Shown: positions 12,701 to 23,629, counted from the stretch's first letter. The stretch: DNA of 64,000 bases from Lutraria lutraria (GCA_964023205.1 OZ026839.1:16708386-16772385), one strand, 5' to 3'. Numbers and translations are program-made. Notes: generated by a model from the sequence alone, not told the origin.

Positions 12701-13366
12701 GTTGTAGAGACTAAACCAAGTAAAGACAAAGATGATCTGGACATTAATGTTACTGTAGATAATTCTGTTGAGTATAATGATGATATAAGTGAGAAAAAGA
12801 CTGAAGAAAATAATGATGTAGAATTAGAAGAAATCCCAATTGAGATAAATGCTAAGTGTGAAAGCAAAGCAGGCATAAATGATGAAAATGTCAAATTTGA
12901 AACTTCAGAAATAACAGAAAAGGAAATAAATAAAGAAAATAAATCAGGCAATAATGAAAAATTTGTAGATGAAACGAAAAAATCAAAGGGTGAAAAAATT
13001 GATGATGATATTGATGGAAATGATAAGACAGAAATTGTGGAGAAAACGGACTCAGAATCTGATATTGTTATGACAGAATGCACAGAAAAGTCCAATAAAG
13101 ATGATTTTGAAATTATTAAGGCAGAAAATACTTCATATGTGAATGAATCTGAAAAAAAGAAAACCATTGATGAAAGTGAACTTCTAAAATCTCATGAGGA
13201 AAGTAGCACTAGTTCAGGGGGGCGAAAACGTAAAAAAAGTTCATCAGACAATGACGAAGATGAATTACTTAGTGGTAGTGATGAATGCAATATAAAGAGA
13301 ATAAAAACAGGAAATGAAGAAAGTGATTCTAGAGAGGCTATTGAAATGGAAGTTAACAACAAATAA
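9776..13366 (+). CDS. MEP1: MEP-1-like multi-zinc-finger protein (MOG-interacting and ectopic P-granules protein 1), main exon
   Basis: Together with exon 6303-6374 this encodes 1220 aa. Layout in full-length numbering: acidic low-complexity N-terminus (1-255); a hydrophobic stretch around the QNVLIPGAP segment; a conserved-looking helical block starting LMKWEVQNRIADNYNW just before the fingers; then ten C2H2-like Cys pairs beginning near residues 492, 527, 563, 716, 755, 796, 827, 885, 909 and 936. Proline-rich linker KPTPKPTP follows finger 3. A very acidic tail (about 985-1220) carries VISLDSDEDSD (about 987), a good SUMO-interacting motif, and a basic GGRKRKK nuclear signal (about 1174). 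In flies MEP-1 partners the Mi-2 remodeller in the dMec repressor complex and takes part in SUMO-dependent repression; in worms it silences germline genes in soma. The family call rests on finger order and the block before finger 1. The stop TAA is at 13364-13366. Confidence 0.75.
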   Translation, partial: ENNLEVNGLDSEESMTTDISMNGNAEDYLDDSEQKKIGPSENDITQHHSNGEADKGKDKLLTLDNDDVQNNVNIHEDNDDVKITEKSDDWSILTDGNATRGVKTSDEDTKVGRTDDDDSNSAEVISNTISPSLEILEIDPNNHQNPNSISEENSGDSLDSDASMKSKEECDESNLKDGLVSTVKVDDDEVLITLNEDEEGVTKEDEPEFQLKEIKSDSNVSVRDDQEKETEVVKESLNKESSKVELKLAPVTTASITTAAKAAPLLTQSNVNSILIPSSGVTIPILSSQNVLIPGAPSGIQIVRQGNQFGYITISGSQRVFVPVSGVQVQGPNNSVLASHLATGVNQQSSTKPQTQTVTLEELRPKSSMETIELMKWEVQNRIADNYNWSVAFHSRKEELSTITTFLQELGSDVVKEQVYKDIIQIQTKKKENGDLKEAEIESLEKMKTVYENTKKKVEHLQLESKECEQCQFKTESAVVMKFHEDFPHYDPPWDISKGWMECSHCSFRTKVAAQFIFHMKDIHSVQAKFMEKGQPFQCSLCPLNASTKNKLEKHQQKCTKHFKLNSNLQPYYHDVNFCMKTCYYKPKKPAPTPKPTPKPTPTMNTRQQQGSSLSVQKQNINQPALRPSNLAPRHRPPVLRTPITTSQIQRPIINLPTRPRMQPPTLQRAPVPQQQKPTRPQGKEMAGFEVCELCGGYVKDRQALRIHFYYAHKVEMPQAIFNRPNAPLTCEVCKEHFWTTQGLTKHKTARRHFSGVPPQNSPSKIVSEQECFMCLKKYPNLFVHFEKVHGMTMKDLILVRKCIMCGASTNDYKSLETHLVSAHGVMIRVNDYINDKNKPLKPSATPTISGGKNVGKINYCVFCQIQFPDNIQLTMHCIQIHTTCETCGMVVATSKHLSGHNCRKAHINKLCYICGTKVASQEKYAIHLRSHITPCQVELKNLDDDEIANIKEKIKREYKPAVISLDSDEDSDIEVVETKPSKDKDDLDINVTVDNSVEYNDDISEKKTEENNDVELEEIPIEINAKCESKAGINDENVKFETSEITEKEINKENKSGNNEKFVDETKKSKGEKIDDDIDGNDKTEIVEKTDSESDIVMTECTEKSNKDDFEIIKAENTSYVNESEKKKTIDESELLKSHEESSTSSGGRKRKKSSSDNDEDELLSGSDECNIKRIKTGNEESDSREAIEMEVNNK

Positions 13367-14047
13367 CTCATAGACACAACAGATCTCTAGATAGATATGT
13401 AATAATGAAAATCTAAGAGTCTTTTCCTTGATTTTTGTGATTAGATTTATATAAATAAGATGTCATTTTATTCGTGTACTTAAAGTCTTGTGTACCTTTA
13501 GTTATTGTTTTAAGTTATTTGCATTGTATCTGATTTATTTATATATATGTTCCAAATCAGTATCTTAATCTAGTTCTTGTCAACAATGTTAAGAGATTTA
13601 AAAGTTAGGTATTTCATGATGAAGAAAACTTTGGAAAATGCAGTTTGTCAAGTTTAGCTGTACCTGCTTGTAAATTACTGTGTGTGAGAGCAATGCATAT
13701 TGAAACACAACTTAACTTGTTTTTCATCAGCCTAGTTGTATTTTGGAGTAAGTTTAAATTTTCATGTGTGAATTAACATATTCGTCTTGCTGATTTTCAT
13801 GTGACTACATGTCATATAAAAAAAAAACGAACATATTTTATCTGTATTCATAAGTCAGAACTACTGCAAGTCATTTATGGAATGATACAGATTTAACTCA
13901 CTTTATTAATTATGTCCTGTTATCTAATTTTAATGAGCAAAGATAATTATTAAAAAGTATGGAATTCACTATTTGAGTGAATGCAAAGTGATGCATATTT
14001 TCATATGCCTTTTTATGCTAAGTTGTATGTTGTTTTTTAGGATTTTA
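13367..14047 (+). other. 3' untranslated region of the MEP-1-like gene
   Basis: This is AT-rich non-coding sequence after the stop. The first possible poly(A) signal is ATTAAA at 13949-13954. Later AATAAA hexamers lie at 16695-16700, 18130-18135 and 18841-18846, so alternative long 3'UTRs that include the repeats downstream are possible. Choosing among these needs transcript data. Confidence 0.5.
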
Positions 14048-14706
14048 GCTTTTAGGATTGATGAATGTCCGGCGTCCGACCACAATTAGTTTGTTTACAC
14101 ATTAGCATCCACAGCTCTTAACCTATCTCAATCAAACTTGGTCACAATGTATATGGCCACATGTCTCGGCTATGTTCGATTATGGGCAAAATCGGACTAG
14201 AACTTCAAAAGTTATGCGCCCCTGAACTTAGAAAATTTACTATATTTAATTTGTTCACACTCCAGCGCTTTCATTTCTTCACCAATTCTAATAATATTTT
14301 CAGTAAATGTTTATGACCAAAAGATCTTGGACAAATTCGATTATGGGCGAAATCGGACCAGAACTGCACGAGTTATGGGCCCTTGACTTTGAAAATTTGC
14401 TATATTTTAGCTTGTTGTTTACACTCTAGCGCCTTCATTTATATTATATTTACAATGAATGAGTATGACCTGTGTCTTGGACAAGTTAATGTATGGATAA
14501 TCCGGACCACAACTTCAAGAGTAATGGGCCCTTGGAGTATAAAATTTGCTACGTTTTAGCTTGTTTAACTTGATTATAGCACCTTCATTGTTAGTTTTGA
14601 TCAAAATCTATGTAAAAACGGGTTATACAAGATGAAATCTATATTACCTGGTCATCAATTGTAGTGTCTTTGTTCTCAGATGAGCGACCTAGGGCCATCT
14701 TGTTTA
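14048..14706 (+). repeat. Interspersed repeat, about 660 bp, with internal subrepeats
   Basis: It is related to 17013-17688 and, in reverse, to 25989-26650. It begins at a GCTTTTAGGATTGATGAATG segment and ends GAGCGACCTAGGGCCATCTTGTTTA. Internal units of roughly 110-160 bp, each with a GTTATGGGCCC-type segment and a CTAGCGCCTTCATTTAT-type segment, are repeated about three times. The terminal hairpin is incomplete in this copy. Confidence 0.7.
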
Positions 14707-14860
14707 TGAATAATTGTGTAAGTATGTCTTAGTATATTTATCTTAAATTTAGGTCATTACTATTAGCCTATATCACTTCTGTGTTGTTCAAAGTGACTTG
14801 GAACAGTTGATTGGACCATCATTGACAATTTGCTGCATGCAAATATAATATACTTCGACT

Positions 14861-14930
14861 TGTTGTGCGGCGGTGGTTGGGGTGCTGGATTTGTAACATG
14901 GCAATCCAGGTTTGATTCCTGGTTGGGGCA
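14861..14930 (+). repeat. tRNA-like SINE head
   Basis: A perfect 5-bp T-arm (CCAGG at 14906-14910, CCTGG at 14918-14922) encloses TTTGATT. The B-box-like GGTTTGATTCC is at 14909-14919. The upstream GCGGTGGTTGG resembles an A box about 40 bp away. The acceptor stem does not pair, so this is not a functional tRNA; a tRNA-derived SINE or relic is likely. Confidence 0.4.
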
Positions 14931-15424
14931 GCTCATATCCTTGTATGAAATTTTGACAACAATGTCAATTTTATTTGTCAACAATATTTCTTGTCTTATC
15001 ATTCATTCGTTAGCATAATTTGTCTCCTATTGTGTTTTCTAAATTGACTGTTTGAATGGGGAAGTTGTTCTGGTGAAGAGTTATTGTCCTTGCATTGATA
15101 TAAAACACTTCATTCTCTTCATCTTATTTCTTTTCCAACCATATTTGTGTCATAGTGTCATATTGTTTTCTGAGGCTTTGAGTAATGTGCCCTTCACTAG
15201 TACCTTCACTATTTTGTATGGTGACACTTCATCATTGCTGACTTTTTGTAGAAATGAGAGACTGTTCAAATTAGTGATCCTATAATAGTTGCCAACAATT
15301 GAACAATCATTGCTGGTGCATAAATAGATTTGATGACAATTGATTTATGGGGAGTAAATTGATAGATGCTATTCATACAATTGTTTACATTTGGTGCATA
15401 AGTATCATTTGAAGCATCTTTCTT

Positions 15425-16266
15425 ATATTGATTTTATTCAACTGCTGTTTGATAGTATTCTCACCAAACCTAGTCAGAATGCTTGTCTTAAAGATAAATA
15501 GGACGAGGTCGAACATAGTTATCTGGGGTCAAAACTATGTCACCAGGTCAAATCTCAGGAAAACCTTGTTAACACGTCGAGTGTCACAATTTAATTGGAT
15601 CTTCACCAAACTTAGTCAGCATGTTTGCCTAAATGATATGTAAGACAAGTTTGAACATGGGTCATCTGGGGTCAAAAACTTGGTCACCAGGTCAGTCTTA
15701 GGAAAACCTTGTTGACACTAGATGTTACAGTTTTGGTTGGGTCTCCACCAAACCTTGTCAGAATGTTTGTTCTAATGATAGCTTAGCAAAAAATCGAACA
15801 TTGGTCATCTAGGGTCAAAAATTAGGTCACTGGGTCGAATCCAAGGAAAACCTTTTGACTTGATGTTCAGAATGTCTTAATTATATAGAGAATGTGTGTC
15901 ATTCTGGGTCAAAGACTAGATCACCAGATCAAATCCCAGGAAAACCTTTTTTACACTCCTGAGGTCACATTTTGTTTTGGATCTTCATCAAACCTTGTCT
16001 CAATGATGTCTGATAAAAAAAATCTTCTGTAAGAACTTAGTTTTGAGCTTAGATATTTGGCATTGAGCACCATCTAGAGACATTCTAACAAATTTGCTGA
16101 AATTATGTTTCTGGGGTCAAAATTGGCCCCGCCCCAATGATCATATGTCTTATTTTCCAATATTTTTTACTTAACTGCCGCACAAATATAAATCAGATTC
16201 CAAAGTGATATTGGCATAACTTGTTTCTCAGGTGAGCATCCCAGGGCCACTTGGCCTACTTGTTTA
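15425..16266 (+). repeat. Interspersed repeat, about 840 bp, with tandem subunits
   Basis: Units of roughly 120-130 bp, each with an ACCAAACCTnGTCAGAATG-type segment, a TCTGGGGTCAAA-type segment and AGGAAAACCTTGTT, repeat about four times. The right end is CAGGTGAGCATCCCAGGGCCACTTGGCCTACTTGTT in degenerate form, the same kind of hairpin end as its neighbours. Confidence 0.6.
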
Positions 16267-17012
16267 GAAATATAAATGGGAAAATTAAGAAGAAATTATA
16301 TGTAACACATAATTATGCTAGTTAGTGCTGAACCATTATTGTTTTTCAAACTTCACTTGTGTACTGAGTCCAAGGTACTTGAGACTGGTCTCTGAGCTCA
16401 AATCTCATATTTTGTCTTCTAATATTTATAACTCAATCATGCATAAAAAGACGATTATATTAATCATGATAATGATGTTGATCATATGCTTTTTCTCTCG
16501 GTATGATAAATCTACTTATATACAAAAAACATCTTTTCATCCAAAATACATTGAGAATGAATTTGAGCTTAGAGACCATTTAAATGTTTTATAACCTCAC
16601 ATCCTGTATTCTCTGATACTTTTATGTCAGGATAGATCAATCTCGCCTGTATTTTCGCATAAATATGTCTATTGTTACTTTTATATTTTTTTGTGAATAA
16701 ATTTTGGACAATTTTTTTTTCAAAACTTGCAATTGGGTTTAGCTGCACCTAAGACTTAATTGGCTAAGATCGTTCAAATAATTGAGCTGCCCATCCGAAT
16801 GTTCTGTATTGAATTCTCTTTTACTGAAACCACAATAAAAATTAGATAGTCAGAATTTACAATCGTGATGTCCTATTATATATATATTTTCAAAAGATAC
16901 TGTTCTTTTACCAAACACAAAAGAAAAGGTTGTGAAATATATACGAGCAACATGGATCTAAATTCAATAGATATGTGCTGAAAAACTTATCAGTTTGTTT
17001 TAAGTGATTTTT

Positions 17013-17688
17013 AGCTCACCTGATTCGTGAGCTTTTAGGATCGTTGAATGTCCGATGTCCGGCCACAATTAGTTTGTTTACACTCTAGCAACAGCAGCTC
17101 TTAACGCATCATGATTAAACTTGCTCACAATGTATATGGCCACAATGTCTCGGCTAAGTTCGATTATGGGCAAAATCGGACAATAACTTCTAGAGTTATG
17201 GGCCCTTGAATTACAAAATTTGCTATATTTAGCTTGTTTACACTCTAGCACCTTCATTTATTCACCAATCCTAATAATATTTTCAGTAAATATGTATAAC
17301 CAAAAGATCTTGGACAAGTTCGAGTATGGGCGGAATCGGACTAGAAATTCAAGAGTTATGGGCCTTTGATTTTGAAAATTTGCTATATTTAAGCTTGTTT
17401 ACACACTAGCGCCTTCATTTATACACCGATCCTAATAATATTTTCAGTAAATGTGGACAAGTTCGGTTATGGGTGGAATCGGACCACAACTTCAAGAGTT
17501 ATGGGCCCTTGGATTAGAAAATTTGCTACGTTTTAGCTTGTTTAACAGTATTATACCTTCTTTGTTGGTTTTGATCTCAAAATCTACGTAAAAATGAGTT
17601 TTACGAGATGGAAACTATATTACCTGGTCATTAATTATTGGCCTTTGTTCTCAGATGAGCGATAAAGGGCCAATGTGGCCCTCTTGTT
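17013..17688 (+). repeat. Interspersed repeat from AGCTCACC to the AGGGCCAATGTGGCCCT hairpin
   Basis: This is the most complete copy. It begins TTAGCTCACCTGATTCGTGA and ends GAGCGATAAAGGGCCAATG then TGGCCCTCTTGTT. It is close to 14048-14706 and to 25989-26650 (reverse). It has no protein-coding capacity. An end hairpin followed by a short fixed tail is a layout seen in Helitron-type elements, but I see no helicase and no CTRR end, so the class stays open. Confidence 0.7.
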
Positions 17689-18247
17689 AATTTATGTTAG
17701 AACTTGGAAACATCTTCTGTACTCAATACTTACTGCAATCATAATTTTGTTTTGTGTGTGTAATTTGCCATATAGTTATGTTTCAGTATTCTGGTAAAAT
17801 AGGAGTCAACAGATATCTGGATGATTATAATGATATAATGTTTATTCAAGCACAAAAAATAAGATCTGTCTGGATGTCTGTATTAATGATGCCACTTTTT
17901 ATTTGTCTTCTCTACAATATTTTCATTTCAGATTTTTGTTCTAGCCATGAAATGTGTTTTCTGTTTATTGTTCTGTTGGCGTTTTGTTTCCAATTGGCCT
18001 CATAATATACAGGTAGATGTGGCTTTTTAAGTTTAATAATTTCTGAAGGTACTAAGACAGCTTATCAGTCTGTAGTGGACACTCATTTTAACTCTATTAT
18101 TGTCTAGTGGTATTAGCAGGTCCTAAGCTGAATAAATGGTACCAGTAATTTGTAAGTAAAAATAACTTCAAGAAAACTACCAGAATCTGAGATTATCCAA
18201 ATTTAATGTTACATTACACAAAATACTAATTCCATTTTTCCTTTTTA

Positions 18248-18690
18248 GCTTCAATGCCTGTTTTCATAGAAAAAGTTGAGCTATTGTGATCACTGTGTCA
18301 TCTGCTTCAGTGTCTGTGTCATGCAAAAACTTTAATGTACCTCATAACTCAGAAATATAAGAGGTAGCAACATAAAACTTTGTAGATGAATTGATCTCAC
18401 TGAGGTGGTGAACAGATGAGCGTTAGCACTGCTTGCAGCACTATTGTTTGATGTGTAGTTATCTATTTGAATTAAGTTAATAATGGTTCTTTTAAGATAC
18501 AGTGAAACCTCTGCTGGAGACTTTCTCCAAGAAACGCCACCATGTGTATGAAGGCGATTCTTTTTGAAACTCGCTGATTATTTAGAACAAATTGACCTCC
18601 TAATAAAGGCCACCATTTAAGGAAGGTCACATTTTGTCTTTCCTATGGGCGGTCTTTGTTTACAGCTTCGACTCTAGTTATTATGAATTA
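18248..18690 (+). repeat. Degenerate interspersed repeats
   Basis: Positions 18248-18450 resemble a truncated member of the GCTCACC group (a TTGAGCTATTGTGATCACTG segment, and a GAGCGTTAGCACTGC-like end). Positions 18499-18680 begin with ACAGTGAAACCTC, a motif found at the ends of several invertebrate DNA transposons, but the matching inverted end was not found. Confidence 0.3.
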
Positions 18691-18840
18691 ATTATATCAT
18701 GAAAAAAGCAGAATATTAAGGACTTTTTGTATCAGAGAATTGCATCATAACTGTTTATGACAAACATTTAAATTTTGCTTTTCTTAAAATTACTTTGTTG
18801 TATATATTTTACTGGCTGTTGTAATTGTGCTTATGTATAC

Positions 18841-18846
18841 AATAAA
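18841..18846 (+). terminator. Candidate poly(A) signal AATAAA, plus strand
   Basis: This is a canonical hexamer in a T-rich setting, followed by ATATTTC. It could end a long isoform of the MEP-1-like transcript. It lies only 167 bp from a minus-strand hexamer at 19013-19018, which suits two convergent genes. Confidence 0.3.
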
Positions 18847-19012
18847 CAATATATTTCTATCTTTTATTGTCTTGTTAATATAATTATGCTTCATAGGTTC
18901 TCAAGAAATATATGGCTAACTTAACTTGAGATTTTATACAGATGCAAATGATCAAACCATGTAGTGTAAATGTTAGCAGGAATCAAGAAAAAACAGTGAT
19001 GAGTGAATATAA

Positions 19013-19018
19013 TTTATT
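19013..19018 (-). terminator. Candidate poly(A) signal AATAAA for CFAP90, minus strand
   Basis: TTTATT on the plus strand reads AATAAA on the minus strand, 1.25 kb past the CFAP90 stop codon at 20270. Other weaker hexamers (ATTAAA) lie nearer, so this is only the best-placed canonical one. Confidence 0.3.
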
Positions 19019-19144
19019 TCAACAATTCAAAAATATTTTGTTCAGTGAAACATAGTGTTATTGCAGAGAAATCCTATCTGCTACACATACTAACATGAAG
19101 CAGGAAAAATCATTTAACAGCATTACAAAATTACACTTTAGCTC

Positions 19145-19315
19145 GACCATGTTTTTTGAGCCGAGTCGAAATTATTCAGAATAATCCAAATAGGGGATAT
19201 GGCTATTCGGAACAAATCTGACTGAAACATATAGATAAGACAAATTTAACATGCTCAAGTACTATATGTGCCCAAATTTAGTACATTCTTTCATCACGGC
19301 TCAAAAAACATGGTC
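19145..19315. repeat. Perfect 19-bp inverted repeat, 171-bp element or hairpin
   Basis: GACCATGTTTTTTGAGCCG at 19145-19163 is exactly inverted at 19297-19315, with 133 bp between. It falls in the likely 3'UTR of CFAP90. It could be a tiny MITE or an RNA hairpin. No clear target-site duplication is visible. Confidence 0.65.
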
Positions 19316-20269
19316 AAACTATAGTTGAAAAAGTTAGCAGGTACCAAGTGAATGTACATCAACTTATTTGACCTGACTTGAACAAACACAGTACATTGCC
19401 AATGTTCATACATGATTATTGCAATAATTTGTAAACATGTACATCCTGAGACAAATCTATGACAAGTTATTTGGTATAATTATTCAACAGACCACATAGG
19501 ATAATTATTAGTATTTTGGTAAATTTTAGGATCGTGTAAATCAACATGAAAATAAAGCTACAAAATGCATTCTTAGACTGCACAGTTAAGACATACACAA
19601 AATCTCAATTATTGATTCGAAGTATACAACCATTGAATGTTAATTCCCGTAAATTTAGCAATTATACATGTTTCAACTTAGATTTAAATCAACAAAAAAG
19701 TTTTATCTATTCGAAATAATTTTTACATCATAAGAATACAAATTTTAAAAGCTTTAAGACGACATAAAATACGTAAAATTTAATTAAAAAAAGATACTAA
19801 GACGGGTAGAAAATGACCAGTGTTATGTCATGCTTTGCTACTTAAACAATCTGTATCAATCAGGGAAAGTTTGTTATACTGAATGGGTCTATTTCTAGCA
19901 GAAGCATGCATTGAGTAGTGATATAAATTTTGAACCATGGATAATTAAGTACATTCTGATGTAAAATTTGTCACCTCCTGAATTTTTCAATCAGATGAGA
20001 TTCCGCGAAGCTAAAAATAACTGGCTACATGCGATATTTGGACCCCCTGTGCTATTCAAGTGGTAAAGTACAAAGAATCGCACAAAAAAATATATTTCCT
20101 CATTAAAAAAGACCATTCTATTAAGATACATATATAATTGTTTTAATAATGTGAAATAAATTATTACAGCATGGCAACACTAATTGACAATTCTACATAA
20201 GAATGGGTCAACATGATAATAATGTCAGTAATATTATAAAACAGCAATTTGCTAAAATGGAGCAGTGAC

Positions 20270-20416
20270 TCATGATGCCATCGTTCCACTACGACGATAG
20301 AATTCTGCTTTCACGTGTGCTATCCGGGCATGTTTTCTGTCTGCGTGATCAACATGCATTGACAATCTATGTCCATATTCTGAGGATGATAATGTGGGTA
20401 CTGACTTAATTATCTC
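20270..20416 (-). CDS. CFAP90: CFAP90 homologue, exon 3 (last)
   Basis: The acceptor (TTTGCAG) lies just above 20416 and phase is 0. Forty-eight codons plus TGA at 20270-20272 encode the C-terminus, including VPTLSSSEYGHRL and AEFYRRSG. The conserved SSEYG and FYRR segments are the most recognisable part of this small ciliary family. The frame continues exactly from exon 2. Confidence 0.8.
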   Translation of the reverse strand, partial: EIIKSVPTLSSSEYGHRLSMHVDHADRKHARIAHVKAEFYRRSGTMAS

Positions 20417-20764
20417 CTGCAAATCAGAAATATAGCATTGCATTTAAACTGACATTAGAAACAGTACAAAATTGTAATAATATCTACATAAGATTAAAAC
20501 CCACTACCTGGGGGTGTAAAAAATAGTTGTTACGGATGAAGTCTAATCTGATCTATAATTATATGATTGTGATGACCAAATCAACAACCTATTATTTGAT
20601 CCTGTTACTTGTTTTTTATGTTGTACACTTAATTATTTTGTAAGTCAAAATAGGAATAATTTCAGTTAAGATCTGAAACATTCATAGTAAATTTACATCT
20701 GTGCAACCAATCATGCTGCTTTATTGCAATGCCTAGATCCTCAGAATCTCAATTTTATTATTAC

Positions 20765-21500
20765 CCCAGATATGAAATTTATGGGGGCTATATTGGATCC
20801 ATGCTTGATGGTCGGTCGGTCCATGCGTCTGTAGACACAATTTGTCTAGACAATTTCTCAGCAATTACTAACAGGATTTCAATAAAACTTCACAGAAGTG
20901 ATCAGTAGTAAGCCTAGTTGTGCATGCTTATTGCATTTTTTGTTTGGATTAATTTTCACTGAGTTATAGCTCTTTGTTGTTTTTATACAGTATATACAAT
21001 AGGCAAATTTTGTCCAGACTATTTCTCATTAACTACTATAAGAAATTCAATGAAACTTCACAGAAGTGATAAGTACTTAGTCTATTTGTGCATACTTAAA
21101 TTATTTTTCGTTTGGATCGATTTTCACTGAGTTAAAGCCCTTTGTATTTTTATACAGTATATGCAATAGGCAAATTTTGTCCGGACTATTTCTCATTAAC
21201 TACACAGATGCCAAACACCAGTGATTAACTACTGACAGGAATTCAATAAAACTTCACAGAAGTGATAAGTAGTTAGCCTAGTTGTGCATGTATAAAGCTT
21301 GTCTTGGTTGGTTAAATTTTCAGTTATGGCCCTTTGTTGTTTTTTATACAGTGTATATACAATATCTCAGTTACGACTCATAGGAATTCAATGAAACTTC
21401 ACAGAAGTTATAAAAGGTAAGCAAAGTTGTGCATGCAATGTCAAGGCCGCATCTTGGGGGTATTCATCACCTTTAGTGATAGTTCTAGTTTTCATACTGC
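20765..21500 (+). repeat. Interspersed repeat with about four 165-bp direct subunits
   Basis: The units carry a variant of AAAACTTCACAGAAGTGAT and then a TAGTTGTGCATG-type segment, recurring near 20885, 21050, 21247 and 21390. The ends (an ATTACCCCAGATATGAAATT start and a GGGGGTATTCATCACCTTTA end) resemble widespread molluscan repeats. It lies in CFAP90 intron 2. Confidence 0.6.
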
Positions 21501-22689
21501 TTCACTCTAACACATATTTATAATTCCCACTATTTTAAAGTTGGGGCTATAAAGAAGTCACTGCCTGTCAATCAGTTTGTCTGTTCTGAACATGTCCGGC
21601 CTGTAACTTCCGTCATTCATCAAAGGATTTTGAAATAAGTTACCACAAATGTTAACCATCATTAAATGATGTGCCATGCACAGCTCCCATGGCTGTAGAG
21701 TTAAAAGGTCATAATATTGGTCTTATTGACGTGTCCAAGCTGTAACTTCATTGGAACATTTTGAAACATGTAATTACTAATGATAAGAACAGTTCAGAAG
21801 AACTGGTGAGGTGAACAGCCAACATATTTTACGAAATATGAAATATCGTTGAAAAAAACGGTGTTAACCACACCAAAACATGAAACAAATTACTGTAAAC
21901 CAGGAAATTATTTTGTGCACTTTTAGTTAGCGAGTTTAGCGGTCGGGTTGTTTATGACGAGAACCATTGTCTTGTCACAAAACCTCTAAAATTAGTCGCT
22001 ACAAAAGATTGTCCTGCAATGGTTTGTTTATTCCATGTGGTAATGATAAATTTTGACACGTTTATAATCAAAGGTGTGAATAACATACAAATGTACCACA
22101 TCAGGTTAGTAGTTACAGGTTTTATTATTTTTGACAATCCTTATTAGAGGAGGCTGCAGTTGAATATACACAGAGTTGACTATTGTTATAGTCACTAATT
22201 GATGTGCAAACAAACCATTTCCTGATTTGTGTCGTAAAAAAAAATCTTGCCAAATTAACCGCTGATACCAATATTCAACTCCAATCAACAGCAAATGGCC
22301 TTAAACTTCTCAAACTATATAATCACACAAACACCATCACCACTGACCAGGCAATTTAGCGTTAGGTATATTGTAATAATGCGTCATGCTAATCAAAGTA
22401 TACATTTAATTCAAAACGTGTTTTGTTTCTCAGGATTCACGGTTTCCACATATCCGCAAAAATTTAATGCCACGAAAATGCCTGAGTGCTTAAAAAAACG
22501 CAAGAGCTTCTTGTTGCGAAAGTTTCCTGGTTTACGGTATAAGATCTGCTTTTGAAAACTTAAATCAATAAATGTTTTACATTGGGTAAATGTCTCATTA
22601 TGTTAGTTTAGTAGATGCACATGTCAATGAGGCATTTATGACAAGTTTTACTAACTTCCAAACACAAATGAATATTTTAATTGTTAAAA

Positions 22690-23185
22690 GGTAAAGCAAC
22701 ATAAACAAGAAATGTTTGTGAAACACAGATGCCCCCTAATAACCAACTGGATAGTAAGACCTTGACCTTATTGAACTTAAAATTGATAGGGATCATCTAC
22801 ATGTGATAACCAACCTCCATACCAAATCTGAAGAGCTCATGTCAAATCAATCTCTAGTTATTGGTTGGACAAGGTTTTTGTGCTGAAGGTCACTGGGAGC
22901 TTGACCTTCGACATAATGACCGCTAAATCAATATGGGTCATCTACATGTGATAACCAACTTCCTAACCAAGTCCGAAGAGCTCAGGCCAAATTGCTCTCT
23001 GGTTATTGGTTGGCCAAGGTTTCTGTGCTGAAGGTCACTGTGACCTTGACAGATGGACCGCCATGTGCAAAGCAATATACACACCTATCTTCAAAAGAGG
23101 GCATAATAGAGCTATCACTGTAGGTGATGAATACCCACCACATACTGCCTTGACACAGTTATTGTTCATATTTTATACACCTGTT
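22690..23185 (+). repeat. Interspersed repeat with two 160-bp direct subunits
   Basis: A block with a TACATGTGATAACCAAC segment, a GAAGAGCTCA segment and TTATTGGTTGG, followed by a GCTGAAGGTCACTG segment, is repeated twice (about 22795-22920 and 22930-23050). The right end includes GTAGGTGATGAATACCCACC, like the end of the preceding repeat in reverse. It lies in CFAP90 intron 2. Its short open frames are not genes. Confidence 0.5.
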
Positions 23186-23512
23186 TGAAAAATGGGTCAT
23201 ATAATGAGATCTCGGTCAAGTTCAATAACCAGCCCAATCAGCCCAGGCACTTCTGAGTTATGCCCCTTGACAGGCATATTTTGTAACCTGGCACTCTTGT
23301 TTGAATACCTGCAAATAGTTGCTGAGACAATTTCTATATATATACATAAAAAAGGAACAAAGGGCCATAACTCATTAAAATTATTGTTGGAAAAACCTGC
23401 TAAAAACATACACAACTTGGCTTACAAATGTAATACTTATCACTGCAGTGAAGTCCTGCAAGTACATGTAGCATAAACATTTATATATAATGTAATAGAT
23501 AAACTTATTTAC

Positions 23513-23629
23513 CTCATCATTGACAGTTAGGCCTCTAGATTTGGCATGTTCACGGTCATCTCTATGTAGTTTATTATTGTACAATTCTGGTTGTCTGAAC
23601 AATCGATTATATGTCATGTTTGGACTATC
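23513..23629 (-). CDS. CFAP90: CFAP90 homologue, exon 2
   Basis: Thirty-nine codons lie between a clean acceptor (AATTTGCAG, above 23629) and a donor (GTAAAT, below 23513), phase 0 at both ends. The encoded segment has YNRLFRQPELYNNKLHRDDR and then EHAKSRGLTVNDE. It reads straight on from exon 1 and into exon 3. Confidence 0.8.

Noticed and set aside
12583..13167. 194-codon minus-strand open frame opposite the MEP-1-like gene
   Set aside because: It is the antisense shadow of the acidic, GAA/GAT-rich tail (reads as Ser/Phe-rich). The sense strand has the domain evidence.
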